Source of the DNA: Thiobacillus denitrificans
GTDB lineage: Bacteria > Pseudomonadota > Gammaproteobacteria > Burkholderiales > Thiobacillaceae
Assembly (NCBI RefSeq): GCF_001530125.1
Contig: NZ_LDUG01000018.1
Span: forward strand, 11,901 to 75,900
Length of the DNA: 64,000 nt
Direction of reading: 5' to 3'
Part shown: in pieces, positions 17,311-25,638 of the stretch
How the letters are laid out: each line of letters opens with the position of its first letter
How positions within the stretch are numbered: position 1 is the first letter of the stretch
Notes under the pieces: model-generated
The model's input: only the letters and a program-made list of their open reading frames with translations
What the model was told of the DNA's origin: nothing
The model's database searches: none
Translations under genes and position numbers: made by a program

Positions 17311-20085
17311 TCAATGGGTAGCGGTCAAATGATTGTAGAGCTGGCGGGCCTGTGCTTCGGCGGTGAAGCCCACATTGCGATCCAGCAGCATCTTGAGCTC
17401 TTGGCGTGCGCGTGCCTTGTCGCCGTTTTCATTGAGTGCATAAGCCAGATGCCACTGAATTTCAGCCGCATCAGGGGCTTTTGATTGAGCTTTTTTCAAA
17501 ATGCCCAGGCCCTTGGCAGCGTTCCCCGAGCGAACCAGCAGCCAGCCATAAGTATCGAGTACGGCCGGATTGTCGGGCTTGAGCTTGAGCGCCTGCTCGG
17601 CAAAGGATAACGCGCGCTTGTCGTTGAGTTCGGAAAGCGTCCACGCTAGATTATTCAATACCAGCAGATTGCCGGGGTTGCTCTTGTTCAGCACCAGGTA
17701 ATGCTCGGCCGCGGCAGCGTATTGCTTGCGCCTGATCAGACTTTCGGCCAGCAGGGCGCGCGTGTCCGCGTCTTGGGGATTGGCGACCAGCCAGGCGGCG
17801 AGGCGTTTTTCGCCTTCCCCGGGGCGCTGGGTGGCGTTGAAGACCTGTAACTGGCGGGCGAGCAGCGCGCCGGAAGGCGCCAGTTTGTGCGCGCGCTCGA
17901 AGGCGGCAAGCGCGGCAGGGTAGTCCTTGCGCGCAAATGCGGTATCGCCTTCGAGGATGAAGCCAGCCGGTTTGTCGGGTTTTTGCTGCTGCACCTGTTT
18001 GGCGAGTTTGCTGGCCTCGTCAAAGCGCGCGCCCTGAATCTCGACGCCGCCCAGCATCAGTTGCGCGTCGAGAAAGTCGGGCTGGATGCGCAGCGCGTCC
18101 TGCAGGGTCTTGCGTGCACCGGGGAGGTCTTTGGCCGTGATTTGTGCGGTGGCCACCTTGACCAGGGGGGCAGCCTGGCCGGGCATGCGTTCGGCCAGCT
18201 TGCGGTAGCTGCCCAGCGCGTTGGTGGTGTCGCCCAGCGCCAGCTGGGTGGTGCCGAGGAGGTCGAGCGCAACCGGGTTGTCGGGCTGTGCGTTGACCGC
18301 CTCGCGTGCGGTGGCGAGCGCTTTGTTCCTGTCGCCCTTGGCGAGCTGGTAGCGCGCCAGCGCCACCCGCGGCTGCAGCGCCTGCGGGTGGGCGGCGGCG
18401 GCCTTTTCCAGCCAGTTGACATAGGATTTTTCGTCTTTGTCGCGCAGGGCGAGGTCGGCCAGCGCGAGCATGGCGTTGAGGTGCTTGGGCTCGGCCTTGA
18501 GGATGGCCTCGAAACGCTGGCGCGCGGCAGCGGGCTGCTTGTCCTTGAGGTCGAGTTGCGCCAGGTTGGCCGCAGCGGGGAAGAACGCGGGGTCGAGCTT
18601 GAGTGCCTGGCTGAAGCTGTCGCGCGCGCGGACGGCGTCCTGTTTGCCGAGGTAGGCCGCGCCCCGGTAGTTCCAGATGAGCGGATCGGCGGCCTGTTTC
18701 TTCTCCAGCGTGGCGATGCTGGTCAGCGCGGCGTCGAACTGTTGTTGTCTCAGCTGGTTGAGAATGATGAAGGTGTCGGCGCGGCTGCTGCTGCCTTCCA
18801 TGTCGGCGGCGGCCTGCAGGTCGGCCATGGCACGGCTGTCGCCCTGGGCGAGCCGGGAAATGCCGAGCTCGGTGCGGATGGCGGCGTTGTCGGGGCTGTG
18901 CTGGGCAGCCTGTTCAAAATACGCCGAGGCTTGGGCGAAGTCCTTTTTGGCCAGCGCGATTTCGCCGGCGACGACCAGCACGCCGGGATCCTGGTTGGCC
19001 GACTTGAGCGCCGGGGCGAGTGTTTTCGACGCGTCATCGGGGCGCCCCAGGCGCAGTTGTGTGGCGGCCAGCAGGCGCAGCGCGTACAGGTTGTTCGGCG
19101 CGGCCTTGACCGCTTTGTTGAGGTGCGCCTCGGCGGTCTGCAGGTTGCCCAGTGCGTATTCGATCGAGCCGCCCAGCAGCAGGGCGGGCACGTAATTGGG
19201 CGCGCGCTTCAGCACGGCCGCCAGATGGTCGCGCGCGCGTTCGGTTTTCTTCTCGCGGAAGTCGATGAGCGCCTGGGTGTAACGCGCCTGCAGGTTGTTG
19301 GGGCTGGCTTTCAAGGCGGCATCGACTTCGCTGCGCGCGTCGGCCAGCTTGTTGTCGGCGAGGGCGATGCCCGCCAGTGCCAGCCGGGCATTGGCATGCC
19401 GGGGATCGATCTTGAGGACTTCGCGATAGACCGCGGCGGCTTCGGCCGGTTTCCCGGTGGCGCGCAGCAGGTCGCCCTTCAGCAACAGGCTGTCATGGTG
19501 CCTGGGGTCGATGCGCAAGGCCTGGTCGAGCGCCTGCATGGCCTTGTCGGCATCGCCGTCGGCCAGCGCCAGTTGCGCCAGCGCCAGATGAACCTCGGCA
19601 TTGTCGGGTGCGGCCTGCTGCGTGTGCAGCAGCGTTTTGCGCGCGTCTTCCCTGCGCCCCAGGCTGAGTTCGGCGGTGGCGCGCAGGGCCTGCAGGGTGG
19701 CGGCGTCAGGGCCGGCCGGGGCGGGTAGCTCGTCCAGCACGCGCTGGAATTCGCGCTGACCCAGCAGGGCACGGGCGATCATCGGGTTGATGGCGTTCGC
19801 CGCATAGCCCGCCTCGCGGGCGCGACGGAACTCCTTCTCGGCGCTGGCCAGGTCGTTCTGGTCGAGATAGAGCTTGCCCAGCTCGTAGCGTGCCTCGGGG
19901 TTTTTATCGTCTTCCGCCACGGCATTTTTCAGCTGGATCATCGCCGCCTTGTAGTCCCCCGCCGCGGCCATCGCCCGGGCTTCGGCCACCAGGGTGGCGC
20001 TGTCTTCTCCACTACAGGCAGTCAGCAGGCCGGCACCGAGAATCAGGGCCGGCAGCAGCCGGGATGTGGGGGTGAAGATGGGCAT
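17311..20085 (-). CDS. PEP-CTERM system TPR-repeat lipoprotein PrsT (second paralog)
   Basis: This 924-residue protein is almost the same length as the adjacent prsT product and has the same layout. The lipobox is LTAC (Cys24), followed by tandem TPRs from LVAEARAMAAAGDYKAAMIQLKNAV onward. The end (ADAAEIQWHLAYALNENGD) aligns with the equivalent part of the first copy (GNPEIALHLATALAEHGE). Sequence identity is clearly limited, so this is an old duplication or independent acquisition. It follows prsR by 49 bases in the same operon. It is predicted to be a lipid-anchored scaffold in the cell envelope. Confidence 0.9.
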   Translation of the reverse strand: MPIFTPTSRLLPALILGAGLLTACSGEDSATLVAEARAMAAAGDYKAAMIQLKNAVAEDDKNPEARYELGKLYLDQNDLASAEKEFRRAREAGYAANAINPMIARALLGQREFQRVLDELPAPAGPDAATLQALRATAELSLGRREDARKTLLHTQQAAPDNAEVHLALAQLALADGDADKAMQALDQALRIDPRHHDSLLLKGDLLRATGKPAEAAAVYREVLKIDPRHANARLALAGIALADNKLADARSEVDAALKASPNNLQARYTQALIDFREKKTERARDHLAAVLKRAPNYVPALLLGGSIEYALGNLQTAEAHLNKAVKAAPNNLYALRLLAATQLRLGRPDDASKTLAPALKSANQDPGVLVVAGEIALAKKDFAQASAYFEQAAQHSPDNAAIRTELGISRLAQGDSRAMADLQAAADMEGSSSRADTFIILNQLRQQQFDAALTSIATLEKKQAADPLIWNYRGAAYLGKQDAVRARDSFSQALKLDPAFFPAAANLAQLDLKDKQPAAARQRFEAILKAEPKHLNAMLALADLALRDKDEKSYVNWLEKAAAAHPQALQPRVALARYQLAKGDRNKALATAREAVNAQPDNPVALDLLGTTQLALGDTTNALGSYRKLAERMPGQAAPLVKVATAQITAKDLPGARKTLQDALRIQPDFLDAQLMLGGVEIQGARFDEASKLAKQVQQQKPDKPAGFILEGDTAFARKDYPAALAAFERAHKLAPSGALLARQLQVFNATQRPGEGEKRLAAWLVANPQDADTRALLAESLIRRKQYAAAAEHYLVLNKSNPGNLLVLNNLAWTLSELNDKRALSFAEQALKLKPDNPAVLDTYGWLLVRSGNAAKGLGILKKAQSKAPDAAEIQWHLAYALNENGDKARARQELKMLLDRNVGFTAEAQARQLYNHLTATH

Positions 20086-20134
20086 AGGGATATCCAGTAC
20101 TGTTGAATCAAAGTGTAGGCAAATTACGCAGGGT

Positions 20135-21481
20135 TTATTTCATGCCGATTTTCGCCATCAGGTCATACAGCGTGGGGCGGGTGATGCCGAGCAGTTCGGC
20201 AGCCTGGGCGATGTTGCCGTCGCTGTGGGCGAGCGCGCGGCTGACGGCCAGGCGTTCGGCATGCTCACGCGCCTGGCGCAGGTTGAAGGGCTGCGCCTCG
20301 GCGGGGCCGAGCCCGAGGTCGGCCGCGGTGATCTGGCTGCCGTCGGCCATGATGGTGGCGCGCTTGACCAGGTTTTCCATTTCACGCACGTTGCCGGGCC
20401 AGACGTGGGCTTCGAGCGCGCCCAGCGCGTCGGCGGTGAAGCCCCGCAGGGGGCGCCCCATCTCTCGCGCATAGCGTTCCAGGAACGCCTGGGCCAGCAG
20501 GATGGCGTCGCCGGGGCGTTCGCGCAGCGGTGGAATTTTCACCGTGATTTCGGACAGCCGGTAGTACAGGTCTTCGCGGAAGCTGCCTTCGCGGATCATG
20601 CCGGCGAGGTCGCGGTGGGTGGCGCAGACGACGCGCACGTCGACCGGGATTTCGCCGCGTCCGCCCAGCCGCTCGATCACGCGTTCCTGCAGGAAACGCA
20701 GCAGCTTAGCCTGCAGCGGCATCGGCAGATCGCCGATCTCGTCGAGGAACAGGGTGCCTTCGTTGGCGTATTCGATGCGGCCGATGGTCTGTTTGGCGGC
20801 GCCGGTGAATGCACCTTTTTCATGGCCGAACAGTTCGGATTCCAGCAGGGTGTCGGGGATCGCCGCGCAGTTGATGGCGACAAAGCGCTTGCCGGCGCGC
20901 GGCGACAGTTCGTGCACGCCGCGCGCCAGCACCTCTTTGCCGGTGCCGGATTCGCCCAGCAGCAACACCGTGACGTTGGCCGGGGCGACTTTTTCCACGG
21001 TGTGGCACACCTTGAGCATCGGCTCGCTGCTGGTGATCAGCCCCTGCAAGGCGGAGCCTTGCTGCCTGGCGGCGAGCAGGCGGTTTTCGATTTCCAGCGT
21101 GTGGACATGCAGCGCGCGGGCGATCATCAGTGCCAGCACGTCGGGGTCGAAGGGTTTCTGGAAGAAGTCGTAGGCGCCGAGCTGGATGGCTTTTACCGCA
21201 TTGCTGCGATCGAGGTTGCCAGTGACGACGATGACCTTGGTGGCCGGGGCGAGCGAGAGGATTTGCTGCAGCGTGGCCAGGCCTTCGGTGGCGCCGTCGG
21301 CATCGGGCGGCAGGCCGAGGTCGAGCAGCACCACGGCGGGTTCGTGGCGGCGCAGCTGGGCGATGGCGCTGTCGCGGTCGGCGGCGATCGCCAGTTCGTA
21401 ATCGGCGAGGCTCCACTTCAACTGCTTTTGCAGGCCCGGGTCGTCTTCCACCAGCAGAATTTTTTGCTTGGCGTCGCTCAT
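20135..21481 (-). CDS. prsR: PEP-CTERM-box response regulator, sigma54-dependent activator PrsR
   Basis: This 448-residue NtrC-type regulator has a receiver domain with phospho-acceptor Asp54. Its AAA+ domain has Walker A GESGTGKE (176-183) and the sigma54-contacting loop GAFTGA (223-228). It ends in a Fis-type helix-turn-helix (NIAQAAELLGITRPTLYDLMAKIGMK). The ATG at 21481 is chosen for its GGAGGAG and the REC start SDAKQKILLVEDD; the longer frame is PrsK shadow. It overlaps prsK by four bases (ATGA). It is the natural candidate to act at the PEP-CTERM boxes and sigma54 promoters at 12.4 and 43.9 kb. Confidence 0.93.
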   Translation of the reverse strand: MSDAKQKILLVEDDPGLQKQLKWSLADYELAIAADRDSAIAQLRRHEPAVVLLDLGLPPDADGATEGLATLQQILSLAPATKVIVVTGNLDRSNAVKAIQLGAYDFFQKPFDPDVLALMIARALHVHTLEIENRLLAARQQGSALQGLITSSEPMLKVCHTVEKVAPANVTVLLLGESGTGKEVLARGVHELSPRAGKRFVAINCAAIPDTLLESELFGHEKGAFTGAAKQTIGRIEYANEGTLFLDEIGDLPMPLQAKLLRFLQERVIERLGGRGEIPVDVRVVCATHRDLAGMIREGSFREDLYYRLSEITVKIPPLRERPGDAILLAQAFLERYAREMGRPLRGFTADALGALEAHVWPGNVREMENLVKRATIMADGSQITAADLGLGPAEAQPFNLRQAREHAERLAVSRALAHSDGNIAQAAELLGITRPTLYDLMAKIGMK

Positions 21482-23562
21482 GCGGCGTCTCCTCCAACGT
21501 ATGCGTGATTGTCCAGCGGCAGGCTGATGCGGAAGCGGGTGCCGCGCCCCGGTGCGCTGTCCACTTCCAGTTGTCCGCCCAGCGCGCGGATGGTTTCGCG
21601 GCATTCATACGCGCCGATGCCCATGCCCGCGCCCTTGGTCGAATCGAACGGCTGAAACAGCCGGGTGCGGATGAAGGTGTCGTCCATGCCGCTGCCGCTG
21701 TCGCTGATTTCGACAATCGCCTGCCCGGATTCCTCGAATCCGCGCAGCGAGACCTGGCCGCTCGACGGGGTGGCCTCCAGCGCATTTTGCAGCAGATGGC
21801 CGATGGCGCGGGTGAGCCGGTCGCGCTCGGCGCGCACGCGCAGGCTGGACGGCGGCAGATCGAGGGCGGGACGCAGCTTGAATGCCTGCTTGCTGGCGGC
21901 GGCGTCGGCGAGGATATCCGCCAGCGCTACCGATTGTGCCTGCGCCTCATCGCTGCCCCGGCGCAATTGCGCCAGCACCTTGTTCATGCGGGCGACCGCG
22001 TTCTCAATGGTTTCCAGCATGTCGGCCTGGAACTCGGGGTTGTGCTTGTGCTTTTCGGCATTGGCCAGCAGCAGGGACAACTGGGCGACGAGATTTTTCA
22101 GGTCGTGGATGACGAAGGTGGTGGTGCGGTTGAACGACTCGAACTGGCGCGCCACGATGAGCTGGTTGGCCGCACGCATTTGCGCCAGGTGCGCGGCGGC
22201 CTGGCGCGCAGCGACCTTGAGCAGGTCGCTGATTTCCCAGTTGAAACTGACCTTACCCAATGAATGTTTCAGCACGACAAAGCCGAGCAGTTCATCGTGC
22301 AGCATCAGCGGCACCACCAGCCACGCATCGTCGGCGTGCCGGATCCACGCCGGCATGTCGAGGTCGCCGTACAGGTCGCGCCGGGTTTTCATTTCGTCCA
22401 GGTCCACCACCCACTGCTTGTCGGCGAGCCACTGAATGAAGGGGGAGTCGGCCGGCTCGGTGCCGTTGAGGTCGCGCCAGTTCCAGTGGCTGGCGCGCTG
22501 ATAGCCGGCATCGCCTTCATGCATCCACAGCGCGCCGCCGGGGCTTTCGAGCAGTCGGGCCAGCGCTTCGACGGCGCGTTCGCACAATTGCTCGCCGGGC
22601 TGGCCTTCGGTGAGGGCGCGGGTGAACTTGAGCCATTCTTCCCGGTAGTCGTAGCGATAGCTGAAGAAGTGCTTGGACAGGAACACCCGCAGCCGCGCGC
22701 GCAGGGTGCCGGAGAACATCAGCAGCACCAGCAGCATGGCGGCGGCAAACAGGAACACGGTCTGCACCACGTCGCCCCATTCGCCGCCGAACAGGCGCAG
22801 GTAATAGCCGGCGCCCGCCATCAGCAGCAGATAGACCCCCGCGCCCAGCAGGCTGGCGGTGTGGAAGGCCATGCTGCGCGACAGCCCGACCGGCGCCGCC
22901 CACTCCGGGTTGCGGGCGGCGGAGATCGCGATCAATGGCGTCACCAGCGCCGCCACATAGCCGCGTGCCGCCCATACCTGGGCATCCATCGCGTTGAACA
23001 GCGCAGCATTGGCATAAAGGTAAAAGTCGTAGACGAACAGTCCGCCCAGCCCGAGGCAGAGAAACTTGATCGCCCAGCGGTCTTCCAGACGGGTGCTGCG
23101 GTAGACCTGCTCGACCAGCACCAGCCCCATCACCGTGAGCAGCACCAGTCCCAGATTGCCGGCCCAGCGCGCCAGCACCGGCTGGTCGGGGGCGATGAAG
23201 GGCATGACGCTGGCGAGCAGCAGGGCGCCGATGAGCACGCCGCCCAGGGCACGGATCAGGCGCAGCGGTGCGGGCAGGGTGGCGCCAGGCGGCAGCCGCA
23301 GCCGCAGGATATAGAGCAGCAGCAGCAGCCAGGCACCGTTGCGCGCGACCTCGGCGGTGAGTTCAAGCCGCGGTGGCAACACCCCCCACGCGGTGAGCGC
23401 CGACAGGGCACCCCAAGCAGCGCTGAGTCCGGTGGCGAGCACCAGCAGGCGGCCCTGCGGGCGCTGCCGCCAGCTGGCGACGATGAGGCCGGTCAGCCCC
23501 AGGTAGGCCAGCGTTGCCAGGCCATAGCCGACGGCAGCGAGCAGCAGCAGGGTGTCGGGCAT
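21478..23562 (-). CDS. prsK: PEP-CTERM system sensor histidine kinase PrsK
   Basis: This 694-residue membrane kinase has about nine to eleven N-terminal transmembrane helices (residues 1-290) and a GAF-like region (about 310-450). A dimerisation/phosphorylation helix carries the H-box FVIHDLKNLVAQLSLLLAN. The C-terminal ATPase domain has DSGSGMD and GAGMGIGAYECRE. Its immediate overlap with prsR marks the pair as a two-component system controlling PEP-CTERM/EPS genes. The signal it senses is unknown. Confidence 0.92.
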   Translation of the reverse strand: MPDTLLLLAAVGYGLATLAYLGLTGLIVASWRQRPQGRLLVLATGLSAAWGALSALTAWGVLPPRLELTAEVARNGAWLLLLLYILRLRLPPGATLPAPLRLIRALGGVLIGALLLASVMPFIAPDQPVLARWAGNLGLVLLTVMGLVLVEQVYRSTRLEDRWAIKFLCLGLGGLFVYDFYLYANAALFNAMDAQVWAARGYVAALVTPLIAISAARNPEWAAPVGLSRSMAFHTASLLGAGVYLLLMAGAGYYLRLFGGEWGDVVQTVFLFAAAMLLVLLMFSGTLRARLRVFLSKHFFSYRYDYREEWLKFTRALTEGQPGEQLCERAVEALARLLESPGGALWMHEGDAGYQRASHWNWRDLNGTEPADSPFIQWLADKQWVVDLDEMKTRRDLYGDLDMPAWIRHADDAWLVVPLMLHDELLGFVVLKHSLGKVSFNWEISDLLKVAARQAAAHLAQMRAANQLIVARQFESFNRTTTFVIHDLKNLVAQLSLLLANAEKHKHNPEFQADMLETIENAVARMNKVLAQLRRGSDEAQAQSVALADILADAAASKQAFKLRPALDLPPSSLRVRAERDRLTRAIGHLLQNALEATPSSGQVSLRGFEESGQAIVEISDSGSGMDDTFIRTRLFQPFDSTKGAGMGIGAYECRETIRALGGQLEVDSAPGRGTRFRISLPLDNHAYVGGDAA

Positions 23563-23584
23563 GCTCGCTTTCAGACGCGCGCGG

Positions 23585-24979
23585 TCAGCGCACGCCCTTT
23601 CCCCACAGCACCACCTGGGCGGTCTGGAACAGGATCATGAGGTCGAGAAACAGGCTGTGGTTCTTGACGTAATAGAGGTCGTATTGCAGCTTGTGCATGG
23701 CGTCTTCGTCGGTCGCGCCGTAGGCATAACGCACCTGTGCCCAGCCGGTGATGCCGGGTTTGACGGTGTGACGCACGCCGTAATAGGGGACCTTCTGGGT
23801 CAGGTCCTGCACGAAATAGGGGCGTTCGGGGCGTGGGCCGACGAAGCTCATGTCGCCGAAGAACACGTTGAAGATCTGCGGCAGCTCGTCGATGCGGGTG
23901 CGTCGGATGAAGCGTCCGGTGAGCGTGACGCGGCTGTCGTTCTGTCCGGCCCAGCGTGGTTTGCCGTCTTTTTCGGCGTCGACGCACATGCTGCGGAACT
24001 TGAGGATGGTGAAGCTGCGCCCCCCCTGGCCGACGCGTTCCTGGCGGTACAGCACGGGGCCGGGGCTTTCCAGCTTGATCAGCAATGCGGTCAGCACCAT
24101 GATGGGCAGGGAGACCGCCAGCATGGCCGCACTGACCACCAGGTCGAACAGCCGCTTGATGGTGTCGCGCAGCATGCCCTGGTGAAATCCCTCGGCCAGG
24201 ATCATCCAGCTGGCGTTCATCGAGTCCAGCTGCAGGTGGCCGTTTTCACGCTCGAAAAAGCTGGATAGCTCGAGGATGCGGATCCCGCGCAGCTTGCACC
24301 TGAGCAGATCCGGCACCGGCAGGCCACCGCCGCGGCGGTCGCGCACGGCGAGGATGATTTCACTGATTTGCAGGCGCGCCGCCAGCTCGGGCAAGCTCTC
24401 CTGGGTGTCGAGAATACGGTCATGGTCGACGAAATGATGACTGCCGCCCATCGGCAGGTAGCCGAGCACCTGCACATTGCCGGCCTGGCCGCGCTTGGCC
24501 AGCAGCGCCTCGATGTGGGCGGCGCGGCTGCCGGTGCCGATCACCAGGGCACGGGTCTTGAACGCGCCCGCCCGCGCCCAGCGGATGAACAGCGCGCGGC
24601 TGAGCAGGATGCCCAGCAGCGCCAGGCCGAACGACAGCAGAAAGGCGCCGCGCCCGAACAGCAGGGGGGGAAAGAAATAGAACAGCAGACTCATCGTCAC
24701 CAGGCCGAGCATGAAACTCAGGCCGAGACGCTGCAGCAGCGCACGAACCCCGCCCTGCCATTCCAGATCATAGAGGCCGCTGGCCGTCATCAATCCCAGC
24801 ATGACGACGGTGAAGGTCAGGGCCTTGGGCAGCAGGGGCTGCAGGTCATCCGGAATCACATTGGCGTCAAGGAAGCGCGCGCTGACCCCCGCGTAGATGG
24901 CGCCGCCGAGGATGAATGCTTCGACCAGCACCAGCAGCAGCAAATTCAGGGGCACGTAGTGGCGGAAAAATCGGATCAC
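23585..24979 (-). CDS. PEP-CTERM/EPS-associated sugar transferase (polyprenyl-phosphate glycosyl-1-phosphate transferase)
   Basis: At 464 residues it has the EpsB/WbaP layout. Four or five N-terminal transmembrane helices are followed by a nucleotide-binding-like central domain (TRALVIGTGSRAAHIEALL). The C-terminal initiating transferase domain has KRLFDLVVSAAML, SPGPVLYRQERVGQGG, ILKFRSM and DELPQIFNVFFGDMSFVGPRPERP. It should transfer a sugar phosphate to undecaprenyl phosphate to begin a repeat unit. It is the first gene of the operon with prsK, prsR and two prsT copies. A sigma54-like element lies about 37 bases upstream. Confidence 0.93.
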   Translation of the reverse strand: MIRFFRHYVPLNLLLLVLVEAFILGGAIYAGVSARFLDANVIPDDLQPLLPKALTFTVVMLGLMTASGLYDLEWQGGVRALLQRLGLSFMLGLVTMSLLFYFFPPLLFGRGAFLLSFGLALLGILLSRALFIRWARAGAFKTRALVIGTGSRAAHIEALLAKRGQAGNVQVLGYLPMGGSHHFVDHDRILDTQESLPELAARLQISEIILAVRDRRGGGLPVPDLLRCKLRGIRILELSSFFERENGHLQLDSMNASWMILAEGFHQGMLRDTIKRLFDLVVSAAMLAVSLPIMVLTALLIKLESPGPVLYRQERVGQGGRSFTILKFRSMCVDAEKDGKPRWAGQNDSRVTLTGRFIRRTRIDELPQIFNVFFGDMSFVGPRPERPYFVQDLTQKVPYYGVRHTVKPGITGWAQVRYAYGATDEDAMHKLQYDLYYVKNHSLFLDLMILFQTAQVVLWGKGVR

Positions 24980-25016
24980 GGCCGTTTACTCATCAAGAAC
25001 ACTGTCCAGGCCAATC

Positions 25017-25032
25017 AGCATCTTCCATGCCA
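25017..25032 (-). promoter_or_regulatory. Possible sigma54 promoter of the prs operon
   Basis: On the minus strand TGGCATGGAAGATGCT has the -24 TGGCATG and a -12 ATGCT with GG and GC 12 bases apart, one base off the TTGC consensus. The predicted start is about 27 bases before the sugar-transferase ATG. No PEP-CTERM box was found about 97 bases upstream, inside the neighbouring gene. Confidence 0.5.
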
Positions 25033-25062
25033 GCGCGGGTTGTCGGGTTGTAATGGGGGCGG

Positions 25063-25638
25063 TCAAGTCAGGGCCCGCGCCTGCGGCAGGCGCACGCGCC
25101 GCGGGCTGCCGTCGGCCTGCAGGCGTTTCATGCCGCGCAGCTCGGCGGCCGGGTAGACGATGATTTCGACCGAAGCGCGCGGATCGTCGATGACAAAGCG
25201 GGGGTATATCCGTCCGGGCGCGTCCGCTGCGCGATGTTCGGCGGCCTGGTAAGGCGTGGCCAGGCGCATCAAGAGGAATTCGACTTCCTTCTGCTGGTCG
25301 GTAAACAGTTGCAGGCTGATGCCGGCGTGGCGTCCGGCGGTGCCGTTGAGCACCGAGCCGGTCAGGTGGGGGTCGAAGTCGGCCAGCTGCTCCATGTATT
25401 CAATGGCGACCTGCCGTAGCAAGGCCAGCTGCGCACGCGATTCATCCGCCTGGTAGAGCGCCTGATAGCTGCGCAGGGCCTCCTCGATCTGCTGGTTGTC
25501 GGGCAGGCTGCCGCTGTCGGGCGCACCCAGCTGGCGCGCGGCCTTGCGCTTGGCGCTGCCGTAATCGAGGCTGCCGTCTTCGGCCAGTATGCGTGCCGCC
25601 GCGTGCGCAATGCGGCGGCGCATGTCCTGATTTTTCAT
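25063..25638 (-). CDS. Conserved hypothetical protein, possible nucleotidyltransferase-like
   Basis: This 191-residue soluble protein has no signal or membrane segment. It begins with a helical, basic region (MRRRIAHAAARILAEDG, AKRKAARQLGAPD) and continues with a helix EEALRSYQALYQADESRAQLALLRQVAIEYMEQL. The segment FDPHLTGSVLNGTAGRHAGISLQLF then EVEFLL resembles the GS...D/E pattern of minimal nucleotidyltransferases, but canonical acidic residues are incomplete. The ATG overlaps the mrcA stop by four bases, so it is translated with PBP1A. The function is not recognised. Confidence 0.7.
   Translation of the reverse strand: MKNQDMRRRIAHAAARILAEDGSLDYGSAKRKAARQLGAPDSGSLPDNQQIEEALRSYQALYQADESRAQLALLRQVAIEYMEQLADFDPHLTGSVLNGTAGRHAGISLQLFTDQQKEVEFLLMRLATPYQAAEHRAADAPGRIYPRFVIDDPRASVEIIVYPAAELRGMKRLQADGSPRRVRLPQARALT

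Noticed and set aside
17887-19728. A 613-codon plus-strand frame opposite the second PrsT gene
   Set aside because: Antisense shadow of TPR repeats; its own periodic Gly/Val/Leu-rich sequence reflects the repeats on the other strand.
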